Assembly (NCBI GenBank): GCA_030533445.1
Contig: CM060076.1
Location: 25,530,603-25,594,602 of the forward strand
Source: Cyprinodon diabolis
Taxonomy: Eukaryota; Chordata; Actinopteri; Cyprinodontiformes; Cyprinodontidae
Direction of reading: 5' to 3'
Length of the DNA: 64,000 bases
Below are positions 33,189 through 46,114 of the stretch, one piece after another. Position 1 is the first letter of the stretch. Every line of letters begins with the position of its first letter. Both the position numbers and the translations under genes were made by a program. The notes beneath the pieces are model-generated. The model made no database searches, was not told the DNA's origin, and worked only from the letters and a program-made list of their open reading frames with translations.

Positions 33189-35510
33189 TGCACGTGAAGT
33201 CTGTTAATGATGCTGCATATCACTTTCTACCTTTCGATATGTTTGTGGTTTTAGTTTTTCACCATAAGTAAAGCACACCAAAGTTTACATGATAGGAAAC
33301 TGAAAGAATTAAAAATATTTCAAAATGTGTCATGATTTAAGCTTACACTTATGTTAAACATTTTTAGAAATATTAGAATTCCTTGCAAGATGGAATGGCA
33401 AACATTGTGACAGCAGCTAAACGGTTCAGAGCTTGAAATGTTACTCTTACCTTTTTTCAGCTTAAAACTGCCATATCAAAGGTTAAGCAATCTTCATGTG
33501 TCCCTTCCCTTGGCCACTAAAGAGACTGAAGCCAAAATTCAGTAATTGTAGATATTGTACTGGTACTGTATAATGCTGGCATGGCATTTAAATTAGTGCT
33601 AACTTTTGTTGAAAAGAGCACCATGCTAAACATTAAATTATAACTATACGTGTTGACAACAGCAAGGCCAGCTCACCTGTAAATCGTTACCGTTTTCAGC
33701 CAACATGGTCATTTCAGATGTACAAAAGCAGCTTTTTGCTGTTTAGACTTCCTTCTGAGAGTTTTGCTGTGTTATATGTCCACTATAACATTGTGTCCCA
33801 GGGCAGAGCCCTACTGTACACCTTAAAGGTTAGTTTTCTATTTGCCAACAGTGGAGGAATCTGCCAGCTGTGTTGTTTATCTGTCTCCTTCCCCGGAGGA
33901 ACAGTGGGAGCGTTTAATGAGATGCAGTTCTTTCCATCAGTCTTCTTTTAGCCTCAGGGCTTTCCTTGGGCTGCCCACTGATTTAGAGTAAGAAGTGAAT
34001 GTGTTTGTGGCTGTTTGCATAGGATGTGTGGGTGTGCTAACTGTAAGCACATGCAGCATCCTCACACTCAAACCATCAAAACAATGTTTGTGCATTTTAA
34101 CAATGGTAAAGCTGGGACTTGGCAGTTCTGTGATGGGCAATAACAAAAACATTATGTCATATTCCACAGCACTTTGATTCAGATTTGATTCTAGTTTGTT
34201 GCTCTGAATAGCATGGGCAACAATGTGAGCCTACTTACTGGTTGTGAGGAGGGGAACTGTTTTTTTGCTTTTACCTGCATATGTATTAAAAGACAAATAA
34301 CATTGAAGTCGAGAATTTAGACCTTTATGCAGATAATTACTTCAAAGAGCTTGGCTGGTAGTTAGTGAAGCACATTTACTCAGAATGTTTTTAGATGCAT
34401 AATTCAAATGCTGTTCCTCTAAACAGATAAAAGTAATTCTACAGTTTGATAGAAGCAATGTGTAGTTTGCTTTTGGCCTTTAATAACTTGCCTTTGTCAT
34501 CTGTGGCCTCTGTTGAACACAACTAACATATTTTTTGTGTGGATAATAAGTTGGTCCCATAAAATATTCAGATTGTTTTCGCTGCTGATAACCCCTGGTA
34601 GCATTTGGCCTTTAAAATCCCAGGCACTTTCAATTACCCTGCTGCATGTTTCATTTGTCCATTCCCTTATCGCCGCCTTCTTCTGTTGCAGCCAGCCAGA
34701 GGTTGCCCTGTAGAGCTGCATTAGAATGTGCACCTGGTATCTCGGCTGCCAAACAATGCCGTTTTACATTACATTCTGTTCCCTTTTCTCCTTACCATGC
34801 ACTGCAACAGCCACTTTGTTTACAGGCTGCTACTGCTTTCTGGATGAATGAGAAAATGTCATGGAATGCTAATGATCCTCTAATTTTTCTCAAACATAGC
34901 CTCCCCCATGTCAGTCAAACAATAGTGGTTTACTTGTGCTGCTGCCCTCTAAGTATTTGTGTGCCCTGTCCAGTATTGACATAAAATCAATAGAATAATG
35001 CACCCGACTTTCACAAAGTGTTGTGATAAAAACCTTTCTGTGTACTGTGAAGATAATTAAAGATGTTGGCCTGCAAAAAGAGTCAGACCAATTCGTTCAT
35101 AATATGTTAGTTTCAATGCGGTTTGTTAGGTACGTTCCCTAAATGTATAACAAAACCTAGTATTTGAAAAAAAATGTGACCTATTAAATGCTTTAAAGGT
35201 TGGGCAACAAAAGTTCCTGTCAACATAATTAACTTGAAGATTGCGTTGGACAGAAACAGTGCTTTATAGACTCTAAACACACACACACACATACAGAACC
35301 AAATTTACATATCTCTCATACCACTTTCACTTTTCTCCCCACCACAAGATGTTTTGTATCAGCGTTGCTTCTTCATGCTGAGGTTTTTTGTGATCTCAGA
35401 TTTTATCCTGCTCTTCTTGTAAACCTATTCTCCTTTTTTTCTACTGTAAGGGTAGTTCTTGAACGGGCTGTATCGAAAAAAAAAAATGTTGCTCGTTCTG
35501 GCTGGACGAC
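33189..35510. other. Unassigned intergenic sequence
   Basis: AT-rich, with a short (CA)n at about 35277-35291. Open frames under 115 codons show no domain. Nothing else seen. Confidence 0.5.
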
Positions 35511-36495
35511 AAATAAAATAACAATCCTCGTCCTTTTTCTTTCCATGATAAATTGGGAGATTAGGGGTTGAATTACTTATCGGGAGCGCGGCATAAGATA
35601 ACATAAAAAATCAGGAGTCTCCCTTGTAAATTGGGAGTGTAGGCAAATAATCACACAAGAAATGCTTCATAATAAAATAAGCCAAAAGAAATTTGAACTT
35701 GCAAATTTCCACAGCCTCATTAATGAACCATTTTCTTTTTTTGTTTAATTTGGTTCATTTTCATTTTAATCTGAAAAACTCACATTAAGAGAAAAGACAA
35801 TTAGAAGAAATGTATTGATACAATTACTTAGTCTTTGGCGCTCAGAGCTCGACAGGAAACATAGCGCTGAATTTCGATAGATATGCATGAACAGGTGTAA
35901 AGAATAGGTCTGTTTCCCCCCAGGCCTGAAACTGGTGGTGGAGTGGAGATAGATGAAGTTGGTCAGTCTGTAGACTGCTGGTTGGCGAGACGGTATGCTG
36001 AGCTTAATGGGGAGATCCAGTGAATGTGTGAGCTGATACTAGAGCTTCACACAGGGACCTGGAAGATGGATGTCCAGTTTGGATAACACAGGTTGAGAGA
36101 ACCTGTCAATGATGACCAAGCATGAAGCAACAGTCGAGAGGAAACCTCTGGCAGAGCCAGGCTCAACATGGCGGTCTTCTGCCGGGACTGGTTGAAATGA
36201 GACGCAGAATGCAGTAAGAGTCCAGGAGGAATGAAACTCTGATGAAGCTTTAGCTCCGATTGTGGAGGAGGGGCTAGAGGTGGGTTGAAACGGGGTCATG
36301 TAAATGAAGTCACACGGCGCAACCACCACCTGCGCACAAGGTAGCAGACGAGTTGCGGATCGGAGGCCTTTTAAGATGAACTTTGGATGCTGATTGGCTT
36401 TTGTGGAGGCGTGGTTCAAAGTTGATTGGCTGTGTCATAGGCAAATGAGGGCAAGTAATCAGCTTATTCAGTTGAACTTCCTTCTAGGCTCCATT
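35511..36495. other. Unassigned, partly repeat-like sequence
   Basis: Contains CGGGAG / TCAGGAGTCTCCC / TTGGGAGTGTAGGCAAAT text (35580-35650) that resembles the end of a common vertebrate DNA repeat, and a GC-richer patch (35930-36370) with two GATTGGCT-type motifs near 36391 and 36424. A 126-codon minus frame at 36039-36419 has no recognised domain. Confidence 0.35.
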
Positions 36496-36640
36496 TGTGA
36501 TATCAACATTAAAGAAAATCCAGCTAAACTTGAACTTGCAAACTTCCCCAGCCTCATTTCATTAACCATTCTCTTGTTTTGTTTTTCGTTTCATGTTTAT
36601 TTGTGATGTCAATATGAAAAAAAAGCCAGCTAAACAGTGA
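36496..36640. repeat. Diverged tandem unit of about 106 bp (1.3 copies)
   Basis: TGTGATATCAACATTAAAG...CCAGCTAAAC at 36496-36529 recurs as TGTGATGTCAATATG...CCAGCTAAAC at 36602-36635. The middle (TTGAACTTGCAAACTTCC...CAGCCTCATT) also matches 35693-35760. Function unknown. Confidence 0.5.
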
Positions 36641-36861
36641 AAAAACAAGAGAGAGATAATGTGTTTCACAAAAATGAGAGACTTCATTTATATCAGCAGA
36701 GAAATGCTTGGATCTTAGTTTTTGTTGTACTTGTTTCAATGACAATACAGAGTCTGAATCGTTTATTGCTAAAATTAAAGAAAAACAACTATAGTGTATG
36801 TATAGCTTTTTATATATTTATATTATATAATCTGCAAATCGAATGCATCATGACAGACATT

Positions 36862-37342
36862 TGTCATGATCTTGGTGTTGATGACTGCCCTGATCATTCA
36901 TTCATTCACCAGCCACCACCCAGTTTCTCATTGCTGTTCATCTGTTCCATCTGCTCCAGCCTTTAATTTTCCTGCCTACTTCCAGTCATCAGTGCCAGGT
37001 TATTCGGGTCCGTGGTGAAAGTTTCCTAGCAATCAAAATGTTTTCTGATTGCCTTGTCCTGACCGGTTCTGCCTCGGGACCTCTGAGCCTGTCTGTTCCC
37101 ATTCTGATCTGTTTGCCTGAGCTGTTTCTGGACAGCTGGATTCTGCCCGTTCACCATACCTGGAACTGCTTCCTGACACCGTCCTGGATTTCCCTTCAGT
37201 ACCTCTTCGGATCTCTGATCTTCTGGCTTGGACTCCTATGCACCTACTTAACACTGGCGTGGGCTTTGACCTCTGGATTATCCTATGTTCCTTGCTCACT
37301 GTTAATTGTAGAAAACTGGATCCTCTGTTCTGAGCCTTGACA
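36862..37342 (+). mobile_element. Possible solo LTR (about 481 bp), unrelated to the main gypsy family
   Basis: Starts TGTCATGATCTTGG and ends GAGCCTTGACA, with ACATT before and GCATT after (4 of 5 matching). It is pyrimidine-rich, C-rich and unlike the AT-rich surroundings. No TATA box or poly(A) signal was settled. The open frame of about 100 codons here is not convincing as a gene. Confidence 0.3.
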
Positions 37343-38769
37343 GCATTCCAGTCTTGGGAACACATTTTGTGTGGTCTGTCAACAATTATCTGTGGTTCAT
37401 ATAGCTAGATGTCTCCCCCTTAAACCTTGAGTTGTTGTGTTCCTTTATGAACAACTTAAGTGTGCAAACAATTAGACAAGTCCCTCCTTAACAAAAAATA
37501 TATTTTTAGAGAGGTGCCTCAGGAATATGCAAAATTTATACCTATAGTAGGAAACGTTCAACATCTCAGGTTGTTAATTCATAATAAATTGTGGGGAAGT
37601 CATACTTGTGGATTTGCCCTAATACAAAATCTGTTTCTATAACTAAACTCAAACTGTGTCTTCAAACTACTAATCCTATTCTGTATTACACCAGCTTTAG
37701 ATTAAGACCTGCTCCAACACATTAGTTGGTCTCTCTTTTAAAATAGTATTCAATGCCTACATATCTTATTTGTCTCTGAAAAAGTTATAGCGTCCGTTGA
37801 ATTAGTCATTTACTGGACACCTAAACCAAATTGTTCTGAACTAAGGATGATGTGATATTGATTATGATTCACTTGTTATCTATTTAATTTGAGAAACTGT
37901 CTGGTCATAACTATTTCAGAGACCTTCAATTTTTTTTTTAAATTGAACTAAACGCAATGCTTTTGCCTTCTACACTGAATTAGTAATTAGCTATTCCAAC
38001 ATAATAACCAGAGAGTTGCCTCTCCACATCCTAAAGAACACCTCTCACTTTCAGACATTGTGTATTGTTCTGCTGTGGATGTTGTATAAATTAATCCCTC
38101 TCATGTGGTGCAATCTGAGCCATGCTGATGCAAAACTTCAGGCTGAATAATTTATCTGTCTGCCCTTCGGAAGGCAGTACTCACGCTGGATGCCACTAAT
38201 CATAACAAGCAGTTCTCATCATAGACCTGAGCCCACTGGCTTCCACTCAGACATCTGTGTTCTGCGATAAGAGCAAATATCCTAAGAGGAAAAGATCAGA
38301 TCTTTTCAATTGTGGCCACTGTGCTGACATACAGTGGTCAACATTTGCTTGCCCGCTCCTGCATTTTCGCTATGTTCCCATAAGGTATTTTCCAAGCAGT
38401 GCTGAACTCTTAAGTGCTTACCACAGCACTGATTCATAGCACACTAACACCACAAACTGGTTCACTTTTTAATTTCATTCTTCCAGCTGATTTAACATAG
38501 GGAGCATTTCTAGGTAATATGAACATATTCTACTCATAATGCAACCATAATTACAGCATGTGCTATTACAGAACACAAATGAAAGATTTTTGTGCAATAA
38601 AATGTCCTCCGTATGATAGATACCTTTTTATTTCATGCAGTTCCCTCACTGGGACAACATGACCTCAATATGCAGCACAAAAAGTCTGTGTCTCGGAGGG
38701 AATGGGTTATACTTTCAGCAAGACTCACAAACTAATTCAAACTTCATTTGAATAAAATACATTATTTTT
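37343..38769. other. Unassigned intergenic sequence
   Basis: No gene, RNA or repeat recognised. Confidence 0.5.
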
Positions 38770-39340
38770 CCAAACATATGTTTGGGTCAACTGGCCCAAC
38801 GTGGTGAGCTAAACCTCCATCCACTTTTTTTACTGAATGTTATAGGTTTTTTTATTGAAGAATTGCCCTGTATTTAGCTCAGTACATTTTCTAAATTGAC
38901 TTTTGTCAGCCTGCCAGTCCCATCCCAAGAGCACAATTGGCCACCACAGTGCATCACTCTTAAATCAGTATGTTAAGGGTCATTTACAGTGTTTAGTTTC
39001 CCCAATGGTAGCATTTTTGCATCAAAGTTAAAATGAATATTTGTCTCACCTAACCAGAAAACTCTCTTCCACATGTTTTCTTTGTTCTGTGTAAGGTTTA
39101 CTGTATACAGGATCTCATTCTTTACCATCTCTTACTCAAGATTGGAATTGTGAAATGCACACCCAATAACAGTCTTGTCAACAGATTCTCCACCTGGGTT
39201 TTTGATTTCATGCAGTTCATTCTCTCTGCAGTTACAATTAGCTTCCTTTTTATTACTTTTCAAATGAATGCTCTTCTTGCCCGGCCTGTCAGTTAAGGTT
39301 TTCATGTTGCTAAGTCTGCACTTGTGCTGTTTTCTATAGT
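38770..39340 (-). pseudogene. Decayed Tc1-like transposase fragment
   Basis: Plus-strand text follows the complement of a Tc1 N-terminal half in the right order: CCAGAAAACTCTCTTCCACATG (about 39055), GTCTTGTCAACAGATTCTCC (about 39170), CATGCAGTTC...TCTCTGCAG (about 39210) and GAATGCTCTTCTTGCCCGGCC (about 39265), whose complement encodes the GRPGK/R linker. No usable frame remains and the terminal repeats were not found. Confidence 0.5.
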
Positions 39341-41267
39341 ATATTCTATATTGAATTAAAGAGTTATTAGCTATTCAGAGCTTATGATATTGCATGCAAG
39401 TCCAAGATAGAATCCAAATCTAAGAATTGCAGTATTGTGATACTTTAAGATGTTTATTACCGACCCCGGTAGTGGTGGTAAATCTTATTTATCAGATATT
39501 ATCCCGACTGTCATATATTGTTTATGATATTGTTTATGAACATACGCCCTACTGGCTGTGTGTTAGAACAACACATGAAAGAGTGAATCAAGCTCAAATC
39601 ATGGTCAAACAGATAATTCTACACATATATGGAATAAATTCACATCAACTTCTGTTCAAAATATAAGAGTTTATTAACAAAAATTATTCAGCTACAAGTA
39701 ATATTAAATATTAATAATGTTTTTTTCATGCAACAAAACACGTCATTAACCAAGAGTTACTCAAACTGTTTTCATTACATTCAAAGTAGGCGATACTTAT
39801 CAAAAGAGCCAGAGCTTTTCTCTGGAAGGTCATCCAAGTCAGTGAGCAAATAAATGAAAGTTAAACACACAGGATTCCTCAACTCTGCTGCATTGACCTC
39901 TCAGTCAGGGAGTTAACATCATCAGTAAGGTTGCATCCAAGGTTGTTTCATTATGTCCAGGAGCGAGCTTTGCCTAGGCCAAAGCCGCCCACCAGATGAG
40001 CCTTTTGCTAGCTTGTTCCCTGATGAAGTGCAAAAATTGAGGGCAGTAATCAGATATGTTTTGCATCACCCTACAGGACAAAAGGGGCGTGGTGACACAG
40101 CTGACCTTTGGATCATCTATCAGCGCTGACATCTTTCTCACACTGTGAAAAATGTTGCATTAGCACAAATGACCTTTCCTCATCACTATGTCCTGACTTC
40201 ACAACGCCACAAGGATCCGCCCCTGGCACTCCCCTATCTCACATCGCTTATGAGTAGTGATGCTATAAATATATGCTCCAGAACTGTAGTTTTATACTGT
40301 TTCAAATGCCACATATAGTTAATTCTTCTTAAAAAGGTGTAATACAGGCCATGAATGAGGAAGTATGTTTTTAAAAAAGCTCACATGTCTTTAAGAGGAG
40401 CGTTAAGTATACAGCTTGAAACAGATATTGGAATATATCTAATGTATCTTATTTTGCATGTGTATTTTCTTTCCTATATGACCAATTTGTATAGCAAGGG
40501 GAAGCAAACAACTCAGATAGCTAACAAACAAGTAAGAAAAAAGAATGAAAAATAAGAAAGGAAAAAGAATTCAACAGATTCTTCACAAACAAAGTAATTT
40601 AAATCTAAACCTGTCAAACTCAGGTTTGTTTCATAAAACAGTTTAAAAGCAGAGATTAGAATTATCCTTCTCAGTGCCTTGGACCAATATTAGAGCCTGT
40701 AGCCAACTTTTAATCCCTGATCTCTCTGAAATGGACACTCAGGGTCGGCACTCCAAACTTAAGGTGCATGCAAAAGCATGCATGTAAAAGGTGTTCCCAG
40801 CAGTTTCCTACTTAATAGCTACCACCCTGAACTACAAAAAGAACAAGAAATAAGACACTTAGTTTTTGAAATTATCTTGTCTTTAATTGAGGGTGAAATG
40901 CATGCCCACTTAAGCTGGCTGTATGTAAATAAGTGGCTTCAACTCAACAAAACTGCTTGGGTTTTTTCTATTAACTGGCCATTAGTTGATGTTGTCTCTG
41001 AAATAATTTTGATCCAATCTTAACAAAATGATTCCAGTTCAGTTACAATATGGAGATTTTAAGTAAAGATTTCTTAATTATGGTTATCTGAAAACATTTT
41101 AATAACATTTAGGTCTGGATTTTGAACTGACCACTCTAATGATGTGTTCACATAGCATGCGGTAAAGGCGGGGATTTCCATGAGCCCCTTAGGTAGTTCA
41201 CTGCTCTGTATTTCAGATGCACTATGTGTCACCCTGGACCGCATCATCAAATAGGAGGAGCATCAGC
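39341..41267. other. Unassigned intergenic sequence
   Basis: GC-richer stretch at 39880-40250, otherwise AT-rich. No domain-bearing frame or repeat recognised. Confidence 0.45.
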
Positions 41268-41478
41268 TGCAAGAAGCTGAAGTCCCACTGACATGAAAAA
41301 ACTCAGTAAATAGACTGAATGGTTTTTGCTTTTTTTTAGAGTAGGTTTTTGAATTTAAAATAGTCATTAGAAGAACTGAAAAAATATATATAAAAAAATG
41401 AATTAAGGAAGATCATATGTGCTAGCACTGCTTCAGAAATATTCTAGATTTTTTTAGGTCACCCAGAGGTCAACTATC
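41268..41478 (+). mobile_element. Diverged fragment of the CAGTG-type hAT family
   Basis: AAGCTGAAGTCCCACTGACATGAAAAAACTCAGTAAATAGACTGAATGG and TTTTTTTAGGTCACCCAGAGGT align in order with 46305-46455 and 61798-61945 of the two complete elements. No ends or target duplication are preserved, and the surviving middle is diverged. Confidence 0.55.
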
Positions 41479-41699
41479 ACCCCATCATTTTTTGTGCTGA
41501 TTTGGTTTTTAAGATTTTTTTATTATTTTCAATTACGGCCGATTACGTCGCAATTCCAGTAGACGTGCTACGCTTGTTCCTGAAGTTAATGTATAACATT
41601 ACAAGTCATTTCATATGACATTCCTGCACATTTTAGAAGCGGTTTTGCTTATACCTGAATACACCTGAATCGAATTGCTGAATTACCTCCTCAGCATGC

Positions 41700-41825
41700 A
41701 GTCAAGTTTTCCAGTCCCGCTAATGACCTGATTATTTCACTCAGGTGTGTTGAAGCAGAGACACATCTAAAAGGTGCGGTACATCTGGCCTTGAGGATGT
41801 TAACTGAGGATACCTGTGGTAGAGG
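41700..41825. repeat. MITE fragment related to the copy at about 18.3 kb
   Basis: Shares ATGACCTGATTATTT(C/G)ACTCAGGTGTGT and GAAGCAGA with 18238-18272, and ends GGATACCTGTGG. It is too short and diverged to set limits. Confidence 0.45.
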
Positions 41826-42433
41826 TTAGAACACATTGTTCCATCAAAAACAGCAAGTCATCAATGAGTGCATCCAGCAGAAAAACCCAAAACATCCTAA
41901 TACCAGCACTATGGCTGGTTTTTTATTCTAAAATGTTGTTTTCTTTTAACAGCGAACGCAATGCAAGCCATACCATTTGAAAACATGCACTTTAGAGCAA
42001 ATCCATGAAATATTTTCTCCACAGTAATGGTGTTATCTGGTAAATAGATTACTTTTTGTTCTATTATGACCATACATATTTTGTCCACCTGTTGAAAAGA
42101 CAGCAGAATCAAAGGCACAACACCATCTTCAAGGAGAGTTTTTGGGGTAAAGCAGAATGGTTAGTGGAGTGTGTGTTTTAAAGCAATTAAAAAGCATGAA
42201 CTACTACTAGGAGCAACACTGTACTGTTGCAAATTTTAACAGTATCCCTTTGTGTCTAGAAATACAAAAGCAGAACACTTTGTACAAGCAGGTTAACAAG
42301 TCATGAAGTCACTTGCAAAGAAAAGGCCACATTCATCCTTCTAGATTAAACTCTACTAATTAGAAATTAGACTGCTATGAAATGCAACTCCTGGTCACAT
42401 GACCCTTTCAGTAATGGATCTGATCCTTCAAGT
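41826..42433. other. Unassigned sequence
   Basis: Nothing recognised. It ends with the 8-bp target CTTCAAGT (42426-42433) of the following element. Confidence 0.5.
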
Positions 42434-42534
42434 TAGGGCTGGGCGATACAACCTCAAATCAATATCACTATTGATATTGATTTATCATAGTGAATGACGG
42501 TAACAGTAGAAATCCGGTTTATCGCTCAGCCATA
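42434..42534. mobile_element. 101-bp hAT-type miniature element
   Basis: Terminal inverted repeats TAGGGCTGGGCGATA and TATCGCTCAGCCATA (13 of 15 complementary) are enclosed by an exact 8-bp duplication CTTCAAGT (42426-42433 and 42535-42542). The interior is TATCA/TGATA-rich and non-coding. The 8-bp duplication points to hAT mobilisation. Confidence 0.8.
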
Positions 42535-42542
42535 CTTCAAGT

Positions 42543-42984
42543 TACTTTGCAATATTTTTTGAAAGAGCAGCTCAAATGGAGCATCAATACACGCCAAGTG
42601 CTATATATCGATCTGAAAAAACATTTGATAAATCTCAAATTAAGCTGATACCTGGGTCAAAAGTTATGTAGTGGTAATTTAAGAGTCTTACTCTTAATAG
42701 TGCTGATATTGCACAGAAAGAGGCTGGAGCGTCATTGTTACAATTAAGCATTATGCTGCCTTAACAAAGTATTGTAAATATGGTAAATACTAAAAAACCA
42801 ATACCCACACATATTGTAATTTTCTTTGGAAAGCTGGAAAAATTTGATGATTCCTGAGTTGCCGAGATGAGAAAAACCTTAACCTTTCAACATGGTCGGC
42901 AATTGTGTTTGTGGCACACAGAATGCTGTGACACATTGTTTTTTTTTTAAATAAAAATCACTATTTAAGCTTGTGTGATTTTCA
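42543..42984. other. Unassigned sequence
   Basis: AT-rich left flank of the solo LTR; nothing recognised. Confidence 0.5.
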
Positions 42985-42989
42985 AAATG

Positions 42990-43651
42990 TGTTGGGATCT
43001 GGAGATTCACCACCTTTCTCCAGCAGAGTGCGCTGTGGGTCTCCTGGGCTGGAGCCCTCCAGCACACCTGATGCTCATCAGCCCATCAGGAGACCTTCCT
43101 ACATACGCAGCAGCCAGACCTTCTTTCAACGCCGCAGTGTTGACCAAGTTTGGTTAGCGAACCTGATCCTAGGGAGAAACCTGATTCTAATCTGCCTTTG
43201 CCTTCTTGCTCACAGGAAACCCGTCTAACCTGCCTGCCTGCCTAAGGGAGCCAAACCTGAAGATCTCAATCTGGACTCCTCCTGCTGCTCTCAAGGAAGA
43301 GCTGGAATCTCAAACCAAGGTCTGTCACTCACAAGTCAGAAGCTAGACGCTGCTGCTGCTGAGCACTCTGCTGAACCAACAGTCTCTGGACCCAACTGGT
43401 TCCCTCTCTCACAAAGATCTGTCTGGACCTCTTCAAGGTATATTCTGAATAATCTAAATTCAACAAACCATCTGACTGCCTGGCTAATCAAACTATCCGT
43501 CTCTGCAGACATCAGTGAATCCAGTCCCGGACCAGTGCACGACCCAGTTCATGTTCTTTGTGTGAAAACCATCAATAAACTCTGTTAAACTTTTACTCTG
43601 CTTCCAGTGGTGTTCTGCATGTGGGTTAAGTCTCTTAAACCAATCATGACA
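42990..43651 (+). mobile_element. Solo LTR of the gypsy family
   Basis: TGTTGGGATCTGG to CATGACA, flanked by AAATG on both sides (42985-42989 and 43652-43656). It aligns along its length with the LTRs of elements 1 and 2, closer in detail to element 2 in the U3/R junction. It keeps GCCGCAGTGTT at 43131-43141 although the TATA-like box is changed (CTACATACG). It was left by recombination between two LTRs of a former full element. Confidence 0.95.
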
Positions 43652-43656
43652 AAATG

Positions 43657-43814
43657 ACCATTAATGTTTGATTTTATCAGATGCTTGCTAGCAGTCAGTT
43701 GATGCATTTGATGCATCGTCCTCTTCCTGTAGTAGATAAATTATAAGGACTACTACTGTCTAATCCAAGCAGCTGGTCAGGATAATATTTAGATCCTCAA
43801 TGTTTCTGGTCTGT
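43657..43814. other. Unassigned spacer
   Basis: Short stretch between the solo LTR and the LINE 5' truncation point; nothing recognised. Confidence 0.5.
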
Positions 43815-43819
43815 GCTAC

Positions 43820-45996
43820 ACTTTCTCTCTCCTCTGTGTCGCTGAGCAATGCTGTAGAGTGCAAAAGCATAGCTTATTCCCCTTCACAGGTTGATGATAT
43901 TGTTGATGGGGTTGCTAGTTCTCTGCGTACTGCCTTAGACAACGCAGCTCCTTTGAAAATGAAAACCGTTAAAAATAGAAAGCTTGCTCCTTGGTTTAAT
44001 GCAGAGCTGCGTACTTTGAAGCAAAATGCTAGGAAACTGGAGAGAAAATATCGCTCCACAGGCCTGCGGGAGTCCTTCCTAGTCTGGAAAAATGGTTTAC
44101 TGCTGTATAAGAGGACCCTTTGTAAAGCAAGAGCATCATACTTCTCCTCATTAATAGAGGAGAATAAGAATAATCCTAGATTTCTTTTTAATACAGTTGC
44201 CAAACTCACCCGGAGCCATAGCTCTGTTGAAGTAGTAATGATACCAATGATTTTATGGGATTCTTTATAAATAAGATTGATCTTATTAAAAATAAGATCA
44301 GAGGCACTCCTCTATCCGTCATTCTACCTGAGGTAGTCATGGAATCTGAACCGGGTTTAGACTGCTTTGATCCAGTTGAACTCTCTGAATTAGCAAAATT
44401 ATTGTCTTCATCTAAGCCTTCAACTTGTATGTTAGATCCAGTTCCAACCAGGTTATTTAAGGAGGTATTCCCTTTGATCTCCTCCTCCATTTTAGATGTG
44501 ATTAATCTACCTCTGTTACAGGGATATGTACCTAAAGCTTTTAAGGTTGCTGTAATTAAACCTCTGCTTAAGAAACCGTCTCTTGACCCAGATGACTTGG
44601 TTAATTACAAACCTATATCCAATCTTCCTTTCTTATCCAAAATTATTGAGAAAGTAGTTTCCAAACAAGTTTGCGACCACTTACAACCTTAATGAACTTT
44701 TTGAAGAGTTTCAGTCTGGCTTTAGAGCTCATCATAGCACTGAAACAGCTCTGGTGAAAGTCACTAATGATATTCTCATGGCCTCAGATAATGGACTTGT
44801 ATCTGTGCTCGTCCTGTTGGATCTTAGTGCTGCATTTGATACAGTTGACCATAATATTCTTTTAGAAAGACTTGAATATTTTGTTGGAATTAAAGGAACA
44901 GCACTAGACTGGTTTAAATCTTATCTCTCTGATCGAATTCAGTTTGTTCATGTTAATGATAGATCTTCAACATGCTCAAAGGTTACCTGTGGAGTACCAT
45001 AGGGATCAGTGCTAGGACCAATTCTCTTTACTTTATACATGCTCCCAATTGGTAGAGTTATTAGACAGCATGGGATTAATTTTCACTGTTAATGCTGATG
45101 ATACCCAGCTATATCTGTCTATAAATCCAGATGAAGCTAACCCATTACATAGATTACAGGCATGTCTTGAAGACATAAAAACCTGGATGACTCTTATCTT
45201 TCTGCTTCTGAATGCAGACAAAACAGAAGTTATAGTCTTTGGACCAGAGTCTCTGAAAAAGAAGCTGATTAGCCAGTCACTTCATTTGGATGGGATTAAA
45301 CTGATTTCAGATAATAAAGTAAAAAATCTTGGTGTTATTTTTGATCAGGACCTGTCATTTAAATCCCATATCAAAGAGGTTTCTAGAATTTCCTTCTTTC
45401 ATCTGAGGAACATTGCAAAAATTAGAAATCTCCTGTCCAGGGGTGATGCTGAGAAACTAGTCCATGCATTTGTTACTTCAAGGCTGGACTGTTGTAATTC
45501 TTTCATATCAGGAAGTCCACAAACTGTAGTTAAAAGCCTTCAGCTGATCCAAAATGCTGCAGCCAGAGTTCTGATGAAAATTAAAAAGAGAGATCACATC
45601 TCTTCTATCCTGGCTTCTCTTCATTGGCTTCCTGTTATATCCAGAATAGAATTTAAAATCCTCCTTCTCACATATAAAGCCTTAAATGGCCAAGCTCCAT
45701 CTTATATCAGAGATCTGATTGTTCCTTATGTTCCTAACAGAGCACTTCGCTCTCAATCTGCAGGTTTACTGGTGGTTCCTAGAATTTCTAAAAATAGAAT
45801 GGGAGGCAGATCTTTTAGTTATCAGGCTCCTCTCCTGTGGAACCAACTACCAGTTTTAGTCCGTGAGGCAGACACCCTGTCTACTTTTAAGGCTAGGCTT
45901 TCCTTTTTTATAAAGCTTATAGTTAGGGTGGCTCAGGTTATCCTGAGCTATCTCTATAGTTATGCTGCTATAGGCTTAGACTTCTGGAGGACATAG
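43820..45996 (+). pseudogene. L2-type LINE ORF2 pseudogene (RT)
   Basis: Frame pieces at 43800-44228, 44255-44692, 44754-45002 and 45049-45996 together follow an L2 reverse transcriptase. In order: APWFNAELRTLKQNARKLER linker; [54 protein letters not shown] then a stop (TAG at 45000-45002 in place of CAG) before GSVLGP. The active-site box is NADDTQLY at 45091, with N for the usual aromatic residue before ADD, so the catalytic site is also altered. The C-terminal region has LDYCNS-like LDCCNSF and LHWLPV. At least three frameshifts or stops make it inactive. Confidence 0.9.
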
Positions 45997-46114
45997 GGAC
46001 CCCCATTTCATCATTCTGCTTCATTCTCTCTCTGTTCTCCTATTCTGCAGAATCTGTTAGTTCAATCTCTAACGTTCTGCTCTCTCTGCTTTTCCTCAGA
46101 GTAGCTTTGCCTCG

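Noticed and set aside
36039..36419. Minus-strand frame of 126 codons
   Set aside because: No family motif, and it lies in repeat-like sequence with CCAAT-type motifs on the other strand.
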